From the NCBI GenBank assembly GCA_028023455.1, contig JAQFVV010012405.1:3477149-3541148 (forward strand): a stretch of DNA of 64,000 nt, given 5' to 3'. The stretch is from Epiperipatus broadwayi. Taxonomy: Eukaryota > Onychophora > Udeonychophora > Euonychophora > Peripatidae. Numbering within the stretch: the stretch's first letter is position 1; the number at the start of each line of letters is the position of its first letter. The notes beneath the pieces were generated by a model. The model was given only the letters and a program-made list of their open reading frames with translations. It did no database searches and was not told the origin of the DNA. Below, in pieces: positions 47,106 to 58,899 of the stretch. Made by a program: the position numbers and the translations under genes.

Positions 47106-48149
47106 AATTATCAAATTAATAGAACAGGTGAATAAGGGTTTAGCAGTTTTTTTAAATAAATAATATAATTTAAAATTCATACTAATATAACATTCAAAAT
47201 TTATTAATAAATTTACAATTGGTATTTATTTTTAATAATCCTTAAGCTGCAGTGTTAAATTTATAAATACTAAATGCAGTAACTAAGAGAATTTTAGTTA
47301 TAAAATTTATCAATAGCTTTGACACCAGTGAACCCTCATAAAATGTTAGATAAATCGTCAAACATCAGACCAATGATAATGTTTGTTTGTCCATATTTCT
47401 TTCTAAAATAAAGATTCTGATAGTTATACTTTACAGTTATTAAGAGAAATGAAATTTAAAGTTCCAATTTAATAAATAATAATAGTTTATTCACAATAGA
47501 TAATAATAAAACAAATAAAATTAAGGATATATTAAAGGAACTAAAATTTAACATGCTATTTCACATTGCATATGTTCATATGTTCATTCTGATAAATGAT
47601 GCAGGACAAAACATTTCAAAATTGAAAGAAAATATTCATTTTATGGATTAATTTTTGACAAACAAATATGAAATTATAAAATAAATCATAACTTGTTATA
47701 GTTTATTTACCATAAAGATATTGAGTAAACCTAAACAAGTTGACAGGCAAAAATCTATTTAACTATTATTTATAAATTTTAGAAGAGTATTATAATTTTT
47801 CTTGGACTAAGTATATATCTAAATATTCCCTCACATACAAAATATAGATTAAAATAACCTTTTTAAAATCTAAATATAATGGTAACTTTTAAATTAAACC
47901 CAATGACCTGTACACAATGATACATGTTCATTATCCATAGGTACTTAGATTTCTTTCACCAATTCAAAATATAATCAATCAAAAATCCAATAATTCAAAT
48001 GAAGCATTCAAATATGAAAGATCATGTTTGAAATTATTTTAATTTCAAAGTAATTATCACTTCATCCATTAGAGTATTAATATTGCATAGGCACTGCATG
48101 GCTTGTAGTAATCACTTTACATTTCATAAATTAAACCACCAAGTTCTCA
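47106..48149. other. Anonymous AT-rich stretch
   Basis: I see no coding, RNA or repeat signal beyond A/T-rich DNA. Confidence 0.6.
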
Positions 48150-50600
48150 TTATGATAAGAAGTAGAGAAAATTTATATGGATGTACAAAAGACTTTTGAT
48201 CCCACAAAACAACATGGGCATGGGAGACTTTAATGCTAAATTGGTAAACAATTGAAAAGTGAAAGTGCTTTGAGTAAATTTAATTATGGCAATAGAAATG
48301 AGAGAGGACACTGTTGCGAAGTTCATAGAAAAGGAAAACATTATACATTTTTTCTTTGAGAAAAATAGTAAATGGTAATGGACATGGAAACATCCAAATA
48401 AATATACAGCAAACCAGATTACATTTTGATTAATAAATTCAACACAGGAAGTGATCATTGATTAGTGACATATAAGATAAGTGATTCAACACAAGAAATG
48501 ATCATTGATTAGTGACATATAATATATGTGTTAATGCAAAATTAGAGCAATAAAAATTATTTAAAAAAGCAGTGTTCATAGTTGATATTGCTTATCTTCA
48601 GAAATATTCCAACGAATGTAAATTAAAATTTGCAAATCGTTTTCAAATGCTGACAAACTTTGAACATGATTCATATTTGAATGAAATAAATAGAAAGATA
48701 ACTGATATGCTTTTAAAAACAGAAACAAGATAGCTAATACAAAAAAGCACCAATTGACCATTAAAATATCTACTGAGCAAGATAATTTATGAAGAAGAAA
48801 AATGAAAATATATAAAAATAATGCATTATGAACAATTGAATGTATAAAAATTTTATAAAATGATCCAAGGAAGAATTGATAATGATATAAAAAAGTATAA
48901 TTGTAAATTAGCGAGGAAAACTATAGATAAAATAAAATTCTCAAGAATGTAAAATAACATCTTGGTCTTGGGAGGAAACTTATTTCTGCAATAAAAAAAG
49001 ATGAAAGTATTACTAAAAAGTGAGATGACTTCATAAAATGGTAAAAGAGTTTTATCAAGAATTATATATTAATAAGGAACAAGAAAAAGTACCTCATATA
49101 TCTACTATATATTTTGAATCACCGTGTAACTCAAATGAAGAAATATGATGGAATTATAAATGATAACTTAGAAAAAGCAGGTGATGAAATAGACAAATTT
49201 TGGGCCAAGTTATATACTAAATGTCTAAACGATAAACACAAGATGATTAGAAAAATGCAGTGTTAATATTAATATTTAAAAAAGATGATAAAGAAGATAT
49301 TAGAAATTACAGACCTATCAATCTTTTATCAATTCTATACAAATTTTTAGTAAGGTAATTACAACTTATCTATATTGAACTTTGTATTTAAAGCAACCAA
49401 ATGAACAAGTTTGATTTGAAAGTGGTTTTAGTAGAGTGGATTATTTCCAAGTATTGAAAAAAGTTATAGAAAATATCAATGAATATGAATTGCTATTATG
49501 CTTTAGTTTTGTAGATTATGGAAAGCATTTGATTGTCTAAGCATTTTTTCAGTGATTAAAGCATTGACTCATCAGTGTATAGATCCAGGATATTGTTATA
49601 TTCTAAAGAATATTCATTAAAATGAAGAAATGATTAGATTACATAATTTACTAAAAAGATTTACAGAGAGAAACTATTTTACAGAGTGATTTTATATCTC
49701 CAAAAGTTTTTACAGCAGTTTCACAAGTATTTTGAGGATTAAAATGGGAAGAGAAGGGAGTAGAAGTAAATGGAGATTATTTAAGTCATATAGATTTTGC
49801 AGATGATGTAAATGTTTTTGCAAATACTGCTTTGAACTTCAGGAAATGTTGTAAGAGTTATCGCAAAAAGATATAAAAGAAAAACTAAAGGTAAATATTA
49901 GAAAGGTTAAAGTAATGTTCAATGGATTTTCTCAAAAGAAGAAACCAAACCTTGATAGTAATGAGTTAGAAGTTAACAACTACAACTATCTTGATCAGAT
50001 TATTACTGCAGATCAAAATATAATGGATGGAATTAATCATAGAATTAAACTTGGTTGGAGTGTTTTCAGTATGCATAACTTAATATTAAAAGGAAATATG
50101 CCTATGTGTTTAAAAAGAATGGTTCTTAATAAATGTGTTTTACCAGTTCTTGCTTATGGATCTAAGACTTTGTGACAACAGAAAATCAATACAGAGACTT
50201 CAGACCACTCAATGAACTATGGAGTGGTGCATATTAGTAGTAATATAAAAAGATCTAAAATGAAATATTCAGGTGACAGAACAAACAGGTATTACTGAAA
50301 TCAGTGAAAAAATTAAGAGACTGGTGTGGAGTTGGAATGGCCATATTGATAGAAGATATAATAATAAATGAACAGTTGTTGAACAGTTGAAATTTTAAAT
50401 TAGATTTCAAGAGATTGTAAAAGATTTTGAGAGTGTCCACATGTGAGATGGATTGATGAAATTAGGAAGTGTGTTGGGTGATATAGAAAAGAGCATCCAG
50501 AGATCGGAGAAAATGGAATGGACTTGGAGACTTTCATTCTTCAGTGGATTTTTAATGGTTAAAAATGATGATGTCATTGATAAGTTCAACATGAATAAGA
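48150..50600 (+). mobile_element. Degenerate RTE-type LINE, plus strand
   Basis: Endonuclease motif MGDFNAKL is readable at about 48212-48240, followed by a KNSKW-WTWKHPNK-like segment (48360-48420). The RT motif [15 protein letters not shown] lies at about 49285-49340, SFVDYGK at about 49505-49525, HIDFADD (catalytic) at about 49790-49806, and the C-terminal region at 49915-50175 parallels the better-kept copy at 55477. Many stops and frame changes. The 3' end near 50570 keeps an ATGATGATGT tail remnant. Confidence 0.85.
49915..50175 (+). pseudogene. Longest open piece of the LINE RT C-terminal region
   Basis: An 86-codon fragment with MFNGFSQKK, YNYLDQIITADQNIMDGINHR and VLPVLAYGSKT, each aligning with the copy at 55477-56335. 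It is downstream of the FADD box and ends at a stop where the intact copy continues. Confidence 0.85.
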
Positions 50601-50689
50601 CATCAGCATGGTTTATACTGATCAGATTCTTGCTCATTTTTCTATTGCAAACCTTTCAGTTTTTTTATTTATTTAAGTTTTACAATTAA

Positions 50690-51744
50690 AAAACGACATA
50701 AAAAACTGGTGAATGCTCTCTCAATATCATATATATTTCTAAACTAAAAATTATCATTTCTCAACCAATTAATAATAACAAAAGTTTCATACTATATATT
50801 TACCAAATCTTCTATATGATACATAAATCACTCTGTATAAAAACAATATGGGGAGGGGAGACAGTAACGACTTACACAAAACATCTTAATTTATCTCTTC
50901 TAAATAGTCTATGTTTCCATTCTATTAATATGTTATATACAAAAAACAATAATTCTTTTAATATCCATGGATAAACAATTTCTTTTACTGGAATATATAC
51001 TGATAATAACTCCTACAGACAGACCACCAACATTACCTAAGTTTTTAATATCTTTACTGAGATCTTTAAAAACATAAAAAAACAATATATATATATATAT
51101 CTTATTTCAACCAAAACCATACATATTAAGAAGTTTTTAAAAATTTTCCACATTAACTCTCCAAATAACCCTAATTGTTACACATTTAACATAAACAACA
51201 AACATCTATGTAAATTTGGAAATAGATATTTTAAAGCCAAGTATTTTGAGATCCTTTTTTAAAATTAATATAATAGCTCTTCTACCCCTATACTTTTTCA
51301 GATACAAAAGATATTACTCTAATGTAGATTTCTTATTCCATAGTTCTATAGATATATTTTTTTATGATTGGTCTGGACTTTCAGAAATTTGAACATTAAT
51401 GTCTACAACTTACAGAAATACAGAAATAATGATATTTCTCTGAATACTATTATTGATTCTTTTGCTAGAGATTATTTCCCAAATATATGACCATCATGTT
51501 TAACCTATATGCCTTCTGGTGTACAGAAATCATATTCCTGGAAGGAAAAAATCTGAGACATTAACCTGTTACTTTCTTAAACAAATTAGAACAATTAAAA
51601 CTAAGAGTTAAAAAAGTTACTTCTCCAGACATTTTTGCCCATCTGATCTTTAATAAAATAGCAGTTAATCCTTTAGCCCATTAACTTAAATTGAAACAAA
51701 TAACAATTGTTTTTACCAAATAGATTTACTTAAAAAAATATAGG
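50690..51744. other. Anonymous AT-rich stretch
   Basis: No supported gene; short TA runs at about 51085-51100. Codon-like stretches do not persist. Confidence 0.55.
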
Positions 51745-51917
51745 GTGCTCTTTTAGTATGTGATCTCCTCCATTTTGAATTTCAAAAATGACCACAAACA
51801 TCATCTGACAAATTTTTTTGCATTTTTGTATACTTTTTTATCACTTAGACATGTCAGACAACGTTTTTGGTCATTTTTGAAATTCAAAATAGCAGAGATC
51901 ATATACTAAAAGAGCAC
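51745..51917. mobile_element. Fold-back element D
   Basis: GTGCTCTTTTAGTATGTGAT at the left pairs with ATCATATACTAAAAGAGCAC at the right, and the arms continue through CCATTTTGAATTTCAAAAATGACC and its complement. Total about 173 bp. A MITE-like palindrome with no coding capacity. Confidence 0.85.
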
Positions 51918-52121
51918 TGAATATAGCATAAAGCATATATATTTAAAATATTAATGAATCTTAAACAATTTAAAAATATATCAAATTTATTTAAAACATC
52001 AATCAAGATTTCATTTTTATAGGAACCTTATCAAAATGTCTTTTTTAAAAATAATCATGTGGATAAACTATTCTACAAAACTATCATGAATCTTAGCCAA
52101 ATTACATTACATTTTATATTC

Positions 52122-52124
<3 letters not shown>

Positions 52125-52186
<62 letters not shown>
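52125..52186. repeat. (TA)n microsatellite
   Basis: About 62 bp of alternating TA, flanked by TCCTT on the left and AAAGGA on the right, itself nearly palindromic (ATTCCTTTATATA and TATTAATAAAGGAAT). Confidence 0.95.
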
Positions 52187-52190
<4 letters not shown>

Positions 52191-52317
52191 TAAAGGAATA
52201 CAAACTTATTACTATCTAATTTTTCAGTTTGCAAATCAAATTTACAAAAAATATTATATAAATTAATACACTGTACAGGCTTACACACATCTGCACTTAT
52301 ATAATGTAATATAAGGG

Positions 52318-53060
52318 ATTCAAACTCAGATTTTAATGCAACCCTCAACTCTCCAGCCATCTCATATTGCTGACCCACCTGATCATACACATATTGAAAA
52401 GAGAAATAATCACCAATATACATATTTTATGCTAAATCAGCAATCATCAATTGGTCCAGATTACTATCCTCACACATATATACAATCATTGCTCAGCTTT
52501 ATATTAAGGCAGCCAATCTTTAAACTTTAATGGACAGTCTTTAAACTACTCCAACCCACAACTCTTCAGCCATCCATTTCATTGAAAATCTGATGATGGA
52601 ATATTCAAAGCCCGTGTTAGCACCAAGGTTGTCATCTTACCCACGTTGACTGTTTAGTCATTCTGATCCCTTATGTTGTACTTGAGAATAATACATTTCC
52701 ATTCATATGTGAGGGATGGGCAGACCTTTAATCTACTATGTTTTAAATATGTAAATTAATACAGAATGACTAAACAGTCAACATGGGTAAGATGACAACC
52801 TTGGCACTAACATGGATTTTGATTGTTTCATCATCAGATTTTTAATGAAATGGATGGCTGAAGAGTTGTGAGTTGGAGTAGTTTTAAGCCTGTCCATTAA
52901 AATATGAAGATTGGCTATCTTAATATAAAGCTGAGCAATGATTGTATATATGTGTGATGATATTAATTGGTGATTATTTATCTTTTCAATATGTGTATGA
53001 TCAGGTGGGTCAGCAATATGAGATGGCTGGAGAGTTGAAGGTTGTGTGAAAATCTGAGTT
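52318..53060. repeat. Inverted-dimer repeat G, copy 4, complete arms
   Basis: The left arm 52318-52667 and right arm about 52763-53060 are reverse complements over roughly 300 bp with a loop of about 95 bp. The ends read TTCAAACTCAGATTTT (left) and AAAATCTGAGTT (right), the latter preceded by ATGAGATGGCTGGAGAG, an A-box-like segment about 35 bp before the B-box-like GAGTTC. (TA)n tracts flank the unit on both sides (52125 and 53073). Confidence 0.9.
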
Positions 53061-53066
53061 CACAAA

Positions 53067-53182
<116 letters not shown>

Positions 53183-53477
53183 GCATATACATTCAATCTA
53201 TCACAACACTTTAAAAACCCTCAAGTATATTTTTTTTAATATAATAATAATGGATTTGTTTTTGTCTTATCATTATTTTATGTGTAGATAATTTATTTGT
53301 TTTATGTTTTTCATTATGTTATATATATATATAACACATTCAATGCATGTAGCTTTTCAATAAGTTTATCTGCTTCTATGTGTTTGTGAAAAAAATGAAA
53401 TATTTTTATAAAATTTTTTATATAAGTATAAATCTTCACATAATCATCATTTCTTATGCTTTCTTATAACCATTATT

Positions 53478-53643
53478 AAAACAGGCAAAATTCTCCACAC
53501 AGTAGTGCCACTCAGTGCAAGCCAAAGTAATCATGATGCCAGAAGTCTTGTACAAATCCATATCTAGTACTTACTCATACAGTCCACTGATTACTCTGGC
53601 TTCCACTGAGTGGCACTACTGTATGGAGAGTTTTGACTGTTTA
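53478..53643. mobile_element. Fold-back MITE family C, copy 2
   Basis: AAACAGGCAAAATTCTCC at left and GGAGAGTTTTGACTGTTT at right, with inner ACAGTAGTGCCACTCAGTG and its complement. More diverged in the middle than copy 1. Confidence 0.85.
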
Positions 53644-53660
53644 AATATATATTTGCATAA

Positions 53661-54427
53661 ATATTCACATAAATGTTCTGAACATTTATGCAGAAAAGGT
53701 AATCTATATAATTTAAACTTAGCTTTTATTAATGCTCAACATTCTTTCAATATTTAACACATCATAGTCATAGTAATCTTACTTTTTTATTGTTCTGAGC
53801 TTTTTTTTTCATGTGTCATTGCATCGGCCGGGAAGCGAACCCGCCAACCTGGGACAACTGCTTGTAAGGCAGCTGTGCTGACCTTTCACCACCAATGCTT
53901 TATGTACACTTGATAATTATTTTAATATTTAAAAACATTTAAATTTATTTATTTAATATTCAAATCTTTTCAAAAACTCACTTTTTCAAAAGGGGGATGC
54001 TTGTTTCTTTTCTGTTATTGAGTATCGGTCTTTTGTTTGTTGCCCAAGCCTGTTTTATCTTTCCTTTTCTGTCTTTCCTCTCAATGCATGCAATTCTAGC
54101 TCTAGAAAATGAAAGATTAAAGAGGCTTGTGCAATAGCAAAAGACTAATACTCAATAAACAGAAAAGATACAACCATCACCCCCTTGAAGAAGTGGACTC
54201 TTTCAAGGAATTTAAATATCTGTGAATATTAAATAAATAAATTTAAATGTTTTTACATATTAAAATAATTATCAAGTGTCCATAAGAGCTCTGATGTTTA
54301 AAGAAGTAATTATGCTATGATTATGATATTTTACATATCGAAAGCATGCAAAACATTAATTAAAGCTAAGTTTAAATTATATAGATTACATTTTCAGTAT
54401 GAATATGCAAAACATTTATTTGAATAT
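53661..54427. mobile_element. 767-bp palindromic element with a SINE in its left arm
   Basis: The left arm (53661-54060) and right arm (about 54100-54427) are reverse complements. Matching landmarks include AATATTCAC...AATATT at the tips, GGTAATCTATATAATTTAAA and its complement, TAGTCATAGTAATC/TATGATTATGATA, ACTTGATAATTATTTTAATA and TTATTGAGTAT. The left arm alone contains the 94-bp tRNA-like insertion at 53805-53898. Confidence 0.85.
53805..53898 (-). repeat. tRNA-derived SINE copy inserted in the palindrome
   Basis: On the minus strand 53898 to 53821 can fold as a tRNA. The acceptor GCATTGG pairs with CCGATGC (one G-T), the A box is TGGTGAAAGG, and the anticodon arm CTGC-CTTACAA-GCAG carries a TAC (Val-type) anticodon. 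The T-arm is GGGTTCGCTTCCC with the outermost T-stem pair mismatched. It is followed by ATGACACATG and an A9 run, a SINE-like 3' tail shared with 39425-39510. The tail and the shared 3' part favour a SINE over a working tRNA gene. Confidence 0.75.
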
Positions 54428-55025
54428 TACAATTAGCCAGAAAAGAGAAAAAAATCTTTAGTTTTGATCTTTACAAATACTAATATATAATTTAAAAAAT
54501 TATATTTTTTAAAATATTATAGATAAAAATATCAAAAAATTATTGCTAAAAAACATATTTCAATAAAAATAAATCTACTTATTGTTTCCTATATCAATTA
54601 CATATACAAAACAATTTAAATTTTAATATTTGTATTATTTATTTATTAAATATTACATACATATATATAAACTTTAAAAAAAAAATAACTTTTTAGCTTT
54701 TTTTTTTTTTTTTTAGCTTTTTTTGCATTTAATTCCCTATAATGGTATCCATTGACGTTAGTATTTTCTCATCTATATTCATTTTTGCTATTACACAAAT
54801 AATTTAAAATGATGTTCTATTTATAGCTTAAATCTGATTAATTGTAACTTAAATATAAATGTCATGAAAGTCAATCAGTAAAGTCATACAAACGAAGTCC
54901 ATCTCAAATCATTATAAATTGGTGTATTAATAAATCTTACTTTCAGTTCTTATACTTTATTAATATATATTATAATATAACCAAATTCACCACTTGCTTT
55001 ATTTTGCTGTAATATCTTATAAAAA

Positions 55026-55160
55026 TGCAATTTGTCCACTCTACTTTGAACACGTTTTAGCAAAAACCTTTTATTGTACAAACGTAAGATTGTGTGTGCA
55101 TATATGTACAATGAAAGGTTTTTGCTAAAAAGTGTTCAAAGTAAATGATAAATTGCATAA
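55026..55160. mobile_element. Fold-back element E
   Basis: ACTTTGAACACGTTTTAGCA at left (from 55043) pairs with TGCTAAAAAGTGTTCAAAGT at right, continuing through AAAAACCTTT and TGTACA. Outer TGCAATTTGTC and AAATTGCA extend the match. About 135 bp. Confidence 0.8.
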
Positions 55161-55261
55161 ATTATAATATTATTAGTACTAATGTTTTTTTCAATAATTA
55201 TATATATATATGAAATTGTTCTGGATATTTTGCTTAAAAAGATGACAATAAATGAACCAAT

Positions 55262-55430
55262 AAAATCTTAAATTAAATTCCAATAGATAGTAAAAGGTCT
55301 AGAAAGAAATCGCAATTGAGATGGTAGAGTGTTGTGATAAAAAGAATTTATGTATCTGAGAATCTGGTTTAAACTTGGAAAAATCTTCATTCTGAAGAGC
55401 ATTAATAATGATTGAAAATTATTAAAATGA
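55262..55430 (+). mobile_element. 3'-end fragment of the same RTE-type LINE
   Basis: AAATTCCAATAGATAGTAAAAGG...GAAGAGCATTAATAATGATTGA follows the order of the last 180 bp of the copy ending at 56345 with many changes. It sits directly upstream of that copy in the same orientation, as an older truncated insertion. Confidence 0.7.
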
Positions 55431-55476
55431 TAATAATGTATATGCATTTTATAATATAAATGATTAGACATATAAA

Positions 55477-56345
55477 ACTTTTTACAGCAGTGCTGCAAGA
55501 AGTATTTTGTGGATCAAAATGGGAAACTAAAGGAATGAAAGTAAATGGAGATTATTTAAGTCATTTAGATTTTGCAGATGATGTAGTTGTTTTTGCAAAT
55601 AATGCTTTAGAGCGTCAGGAAATGTTGCAGGAGTTATCAGATGAAAGTAGGAAAATAGGACTAAAGATAAATGTTAAAAAGACTAAAGTAATGTTTAATA
55701 GATTTTCTCAAAATATGAAAATAAAGATTGATTATGATGAGTTAAAAGAAGTTAACAGTTACAAATACCTTGGTCATATTATTAATACAGATGGAAATAT
55801 AATGGATGAAATTAATCATAGAATTAAACTTGGTTGGAATGCTTTTGGTAGAAATAACTTTATACTAAAAGAAAATATGCCTATGTATTTGAAAAGGAAG
55901 GTTTTTAATAAATGTGTTTTGCCAGTTCTTACTTATGGATCTGAGACTTGGACACTTAATAGAAGAGCAATACAGAGACTTCAGACCACTCAAAGAAGTA
56001 TGGAGAGATGCATGTTGGGAGTAACAAGAAGAAATCGAAAATGCAATGTATGGGTAAGAGAACAAACAGGTGTTACTGACCTCATTGAAAAAATTAAAAG
56101 ACTGAAATGGAGTTGTGCTGGACATATTGCTAGAAGAGATGATAATAGATGGACAATTGAAATTTTAAACTGGATTCCAAGAGATTGTAAAAGACCCAGA
56201 AAGAGATCACATGTGAGATGGATGGATGAAATAAGAAAGTGTGCAGGGGTGATGTGGAGAAGAGAAGCTAAAGATAGCAAAAGATGGATTGAACTTGGAG
56301 AGACCTTCATTCTGCAGTGGATTGATAATGGTTGATGATGATGAT
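55477..56345 (+). mobile_element. 5'-truncated RTE-type LINE, best-preserved copy
   Basis: The frame 55460-56335 (291 codons) is uninterrupted; similarity to the other copies begins near 55477 (CTTTTTACAGCAGTGCTGC). It encodes the C-terminal half of the LINE reverse transcriptase: LSHLDFADDVVVFAN with the catalytic Asp pair near residue 37, GLKINVKKTKVMFN, NSYKYLGHIINTDG, CVLPVLTYGSETWTL, and the basic C-terminal GHIARRDDNRW...RPRKRSHVRWMDEI region. The element ends in TTGATGATGATGATGA, the short tandem tail typical of RTE elements. The upstream RT and endonuclease are missing, as expected from incomplete reverse transcription. The ATG at 55460 is upstream host DNA. Confidence 0.9.
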
Positions 56346-57579
56346 GACATATATATATTTAAAAAAGAAATTCTAATGCATTAACACTTCAAACTTAAGT
56401 AGTATTCTGCTTTATAGCTAATTTGAGTGATGTATAGCTAAAAGTATTTGCCACTATCTTATTAGTAAATTTATTATATTTTTAATTATTCATTAGAAAT
56501 GCAAATAATTTGAATAACCCAATAAAAAAAGACTACTTTGTGTGCGTGCGAGTTTTAAATATTTAACAATTCCTCTGAGATAGATTGACAAATGTTAAAA
56601 CAGTTCCATCTTTTGATGTTAGCATTGTTTTAATGGCTATATTTAATGCAAGGTCAGAAAACTCTCTCCACAATGAAACAACAAAATGTGGAAATTTTAT
56701 GCAGTGAGAACTGAAGTTTACATCATCCGATAACGGCAGGAGTGAAATTAAATTAAGTGACTCTTAAAAAGACAACTGAATAATATTGTAATAATTCAGC
56801 AATTTAGTTACCTATTTAAATTTTGATTTTCTCTTCTAAAAAAAATAAAATATTTTTTTTAAAAAAATTAATAAAATATTTTAAAAAATATATTTTTAAA
56901 AATAAAAATGTCGTGTAAACACAAGTATATATTTAGAACATGATAAGGTAATGTTTTGTAAGCTATGTTTTTAATATAATTGTCAACAAACAAGGAAATG
57001 TTTAAATCAAAGGTAAACATTTTAATTCACTTAAAAATAGAAGAAAAAAGAAGTCTTTACCTAATAAAAAAAAGTGATAAAAGTGAAATTTAAATTTAAA
57101 ATGTTATTGATAAAAAAGCAAAGTACTATAACAATTGCTTTTCTCTAAGCGTTGTTTTGAGAATGTTTTAAAGAAAATATTCACTGTAAAACTTGTCTAT
57201 TAAATTATTTTAAATATACCTATAATATTTAAACAAACACTTCCTTTCATTTAATTATATAAAGAGCATTGCAATATTATGGCAACACACTCCTTGCTAT
57301 AGCTATGATATGATTTCAAATCTGGGTTAAATAAAAAAAAATCTTTTCAAGTTTCAATCAGAAATACAACTTGTTTGGATGGATAGATCATAGATAGTAA
57401 CCACTGACAATGGTCAATAAATGAGTATTCTTGGTAACGAACCCTTTCACCAAACATTTCGCAAGTTGTAGAATAATGTCATCTCTTTCACAATGGTTAG
57501 AGAACTCATTTCATTTTAGGGTTCCTACAAAACTGATTTAAACCATCAAACATCACCATTCTTTAGTCTTACACAACCT
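56346..57579. other. Anonymous AT-rich stretch
   Basis: No supported gene. A slightly GC-richer patch at 56580-56760 has no persistent frame. Confidence 0.55.
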
Positions 57580-57694
57580 GTTTTTCATAGAGGCAAAACT
57601 GTCCACACAGTAGCGCTACTCAGTGCCAACCAGAGTGGTCAAAGGATGCAGGAGTTTGCACTACTGTATGGAGAGTTTTGCCTCTGTGAAAAAC
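57580..57694. mobile_element. Fold-back MITE family C, copy 3 (short)
   Basis: GTTTTTCATAGAGGCAAAAC at left pairs with GTTTTGCCTCTGTGAAAAAC at right. The inner CACAGTAGCGCTACTCAGTGCC and CACTACTGTATGGAG match the other copies. The middle is deleted relative to copy 1. Confidence 0.85.
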
Positions 57695-57840
57695 TGATTT
57701 AGTTTTTAGCTTATGCATACCTTTATATATGTGGAAACTCTCCAAAAGTAGAATATTTAAGCAACAGAGCTTTGTGATCAATTGCTACCTTGTAATACAA
57801 TTTATTTTGGTGCCTCAAATTTATAATTACATTATGAATG

Positions 57841-57848
57841 ATAATAAG
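57841..57848 (+). repeat. 8-bp target site duplication, left (ATAATAAG)
   Basis: Identical to 62270-62277, directly abutting the CAGGG end. Confidence 0.9.
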
Positions 57849-58899
57849 CAGGGCCGGCGGAAGCGGTAGGCATGCGGGCGCTGGCAGAAGGAGGCGCCAA
57901 CAAAAATTATTGAGAGTAGATTATTGAAAATCATATGAAGTCATATTATATCTTATTAAATGACACACACAAGCAGGCCTGCACACAAGCTCTGCTTAAT
58001 ATTAAAAATATAAAACAATCAAATCTATTATTTATCATGAACAATAAACTAAACATAAAGTTTATTATATTACAAATTTCATATTGTAATGTTTATATAT
58101 ATATAGTACTGCTTATAGTAAACTATAAGTAACTTTCTGCTAGCAAATATATAAATAAACACACACTAAAAGTATTATAAATTAGAACTTATGTATGTAT
58201 ATGCGTATATATATATTAGATCATGTACATAATTTTGAAATCGTAAGAAACGATTATAATATTGCAAAATAAAACATTTTCTAATTTTTTATTTAAATAA
58301 TAATTTGATATAAATATTCGAACGTGTATGTAATATATATTATAGGTATAATTCCAGTAAACTTAATATAATTTTCAGTTTACTTTTTAATCGTTGTCAA
58401 AAGTCTATTTTTTCTGCATACTAATTAGGTTTGCAAATTAATTACATACGTTTGCTTATGATGTTTATCGCAAATTTTAAAATCTTAGTAAGAACTTGTA
58501 AACAATAATTATAATCCCAGGAAATTTTCTATTGAAATCGCAAATCAGGCCACCTGTGTTAATTAGAAAAATATATGATAACAAAAGAAAATCTTGCCAA
58601 TGGTAAAACTAAAATGTTCAATCAAGCGTAAAAAGCTGGACACTTGAGTTATTTTAAAACCTGACCATTTTTAATGTCAATGGCTGAATATTTCCAATTT
58701 ATTAGCTGCCTTTTTTAGGTAAACAAGTTAAACAACTTCTTCCCCTCCGCGTATAGAGTTTTGTATTTTGGCGCAAGAAGTAATTTGTGTTGGACATCTA
58801 AATTAGCGATATATAATCTTAAGTATTAAGATACATGATGTAAATATATAAATTAGAGTCCGTATTTATTTATTTATTACATTTGAAAATTATTTTAAA

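Noticed and set aside
53821-53898. A functional tRNA-Val(TAC) gene
   Set aside because: The cloverleaf is nearly complete, but a T-stem mismatch, a SINE-like 3' part with an A-tail and a second related copy point to a tRNA-derived SINE.
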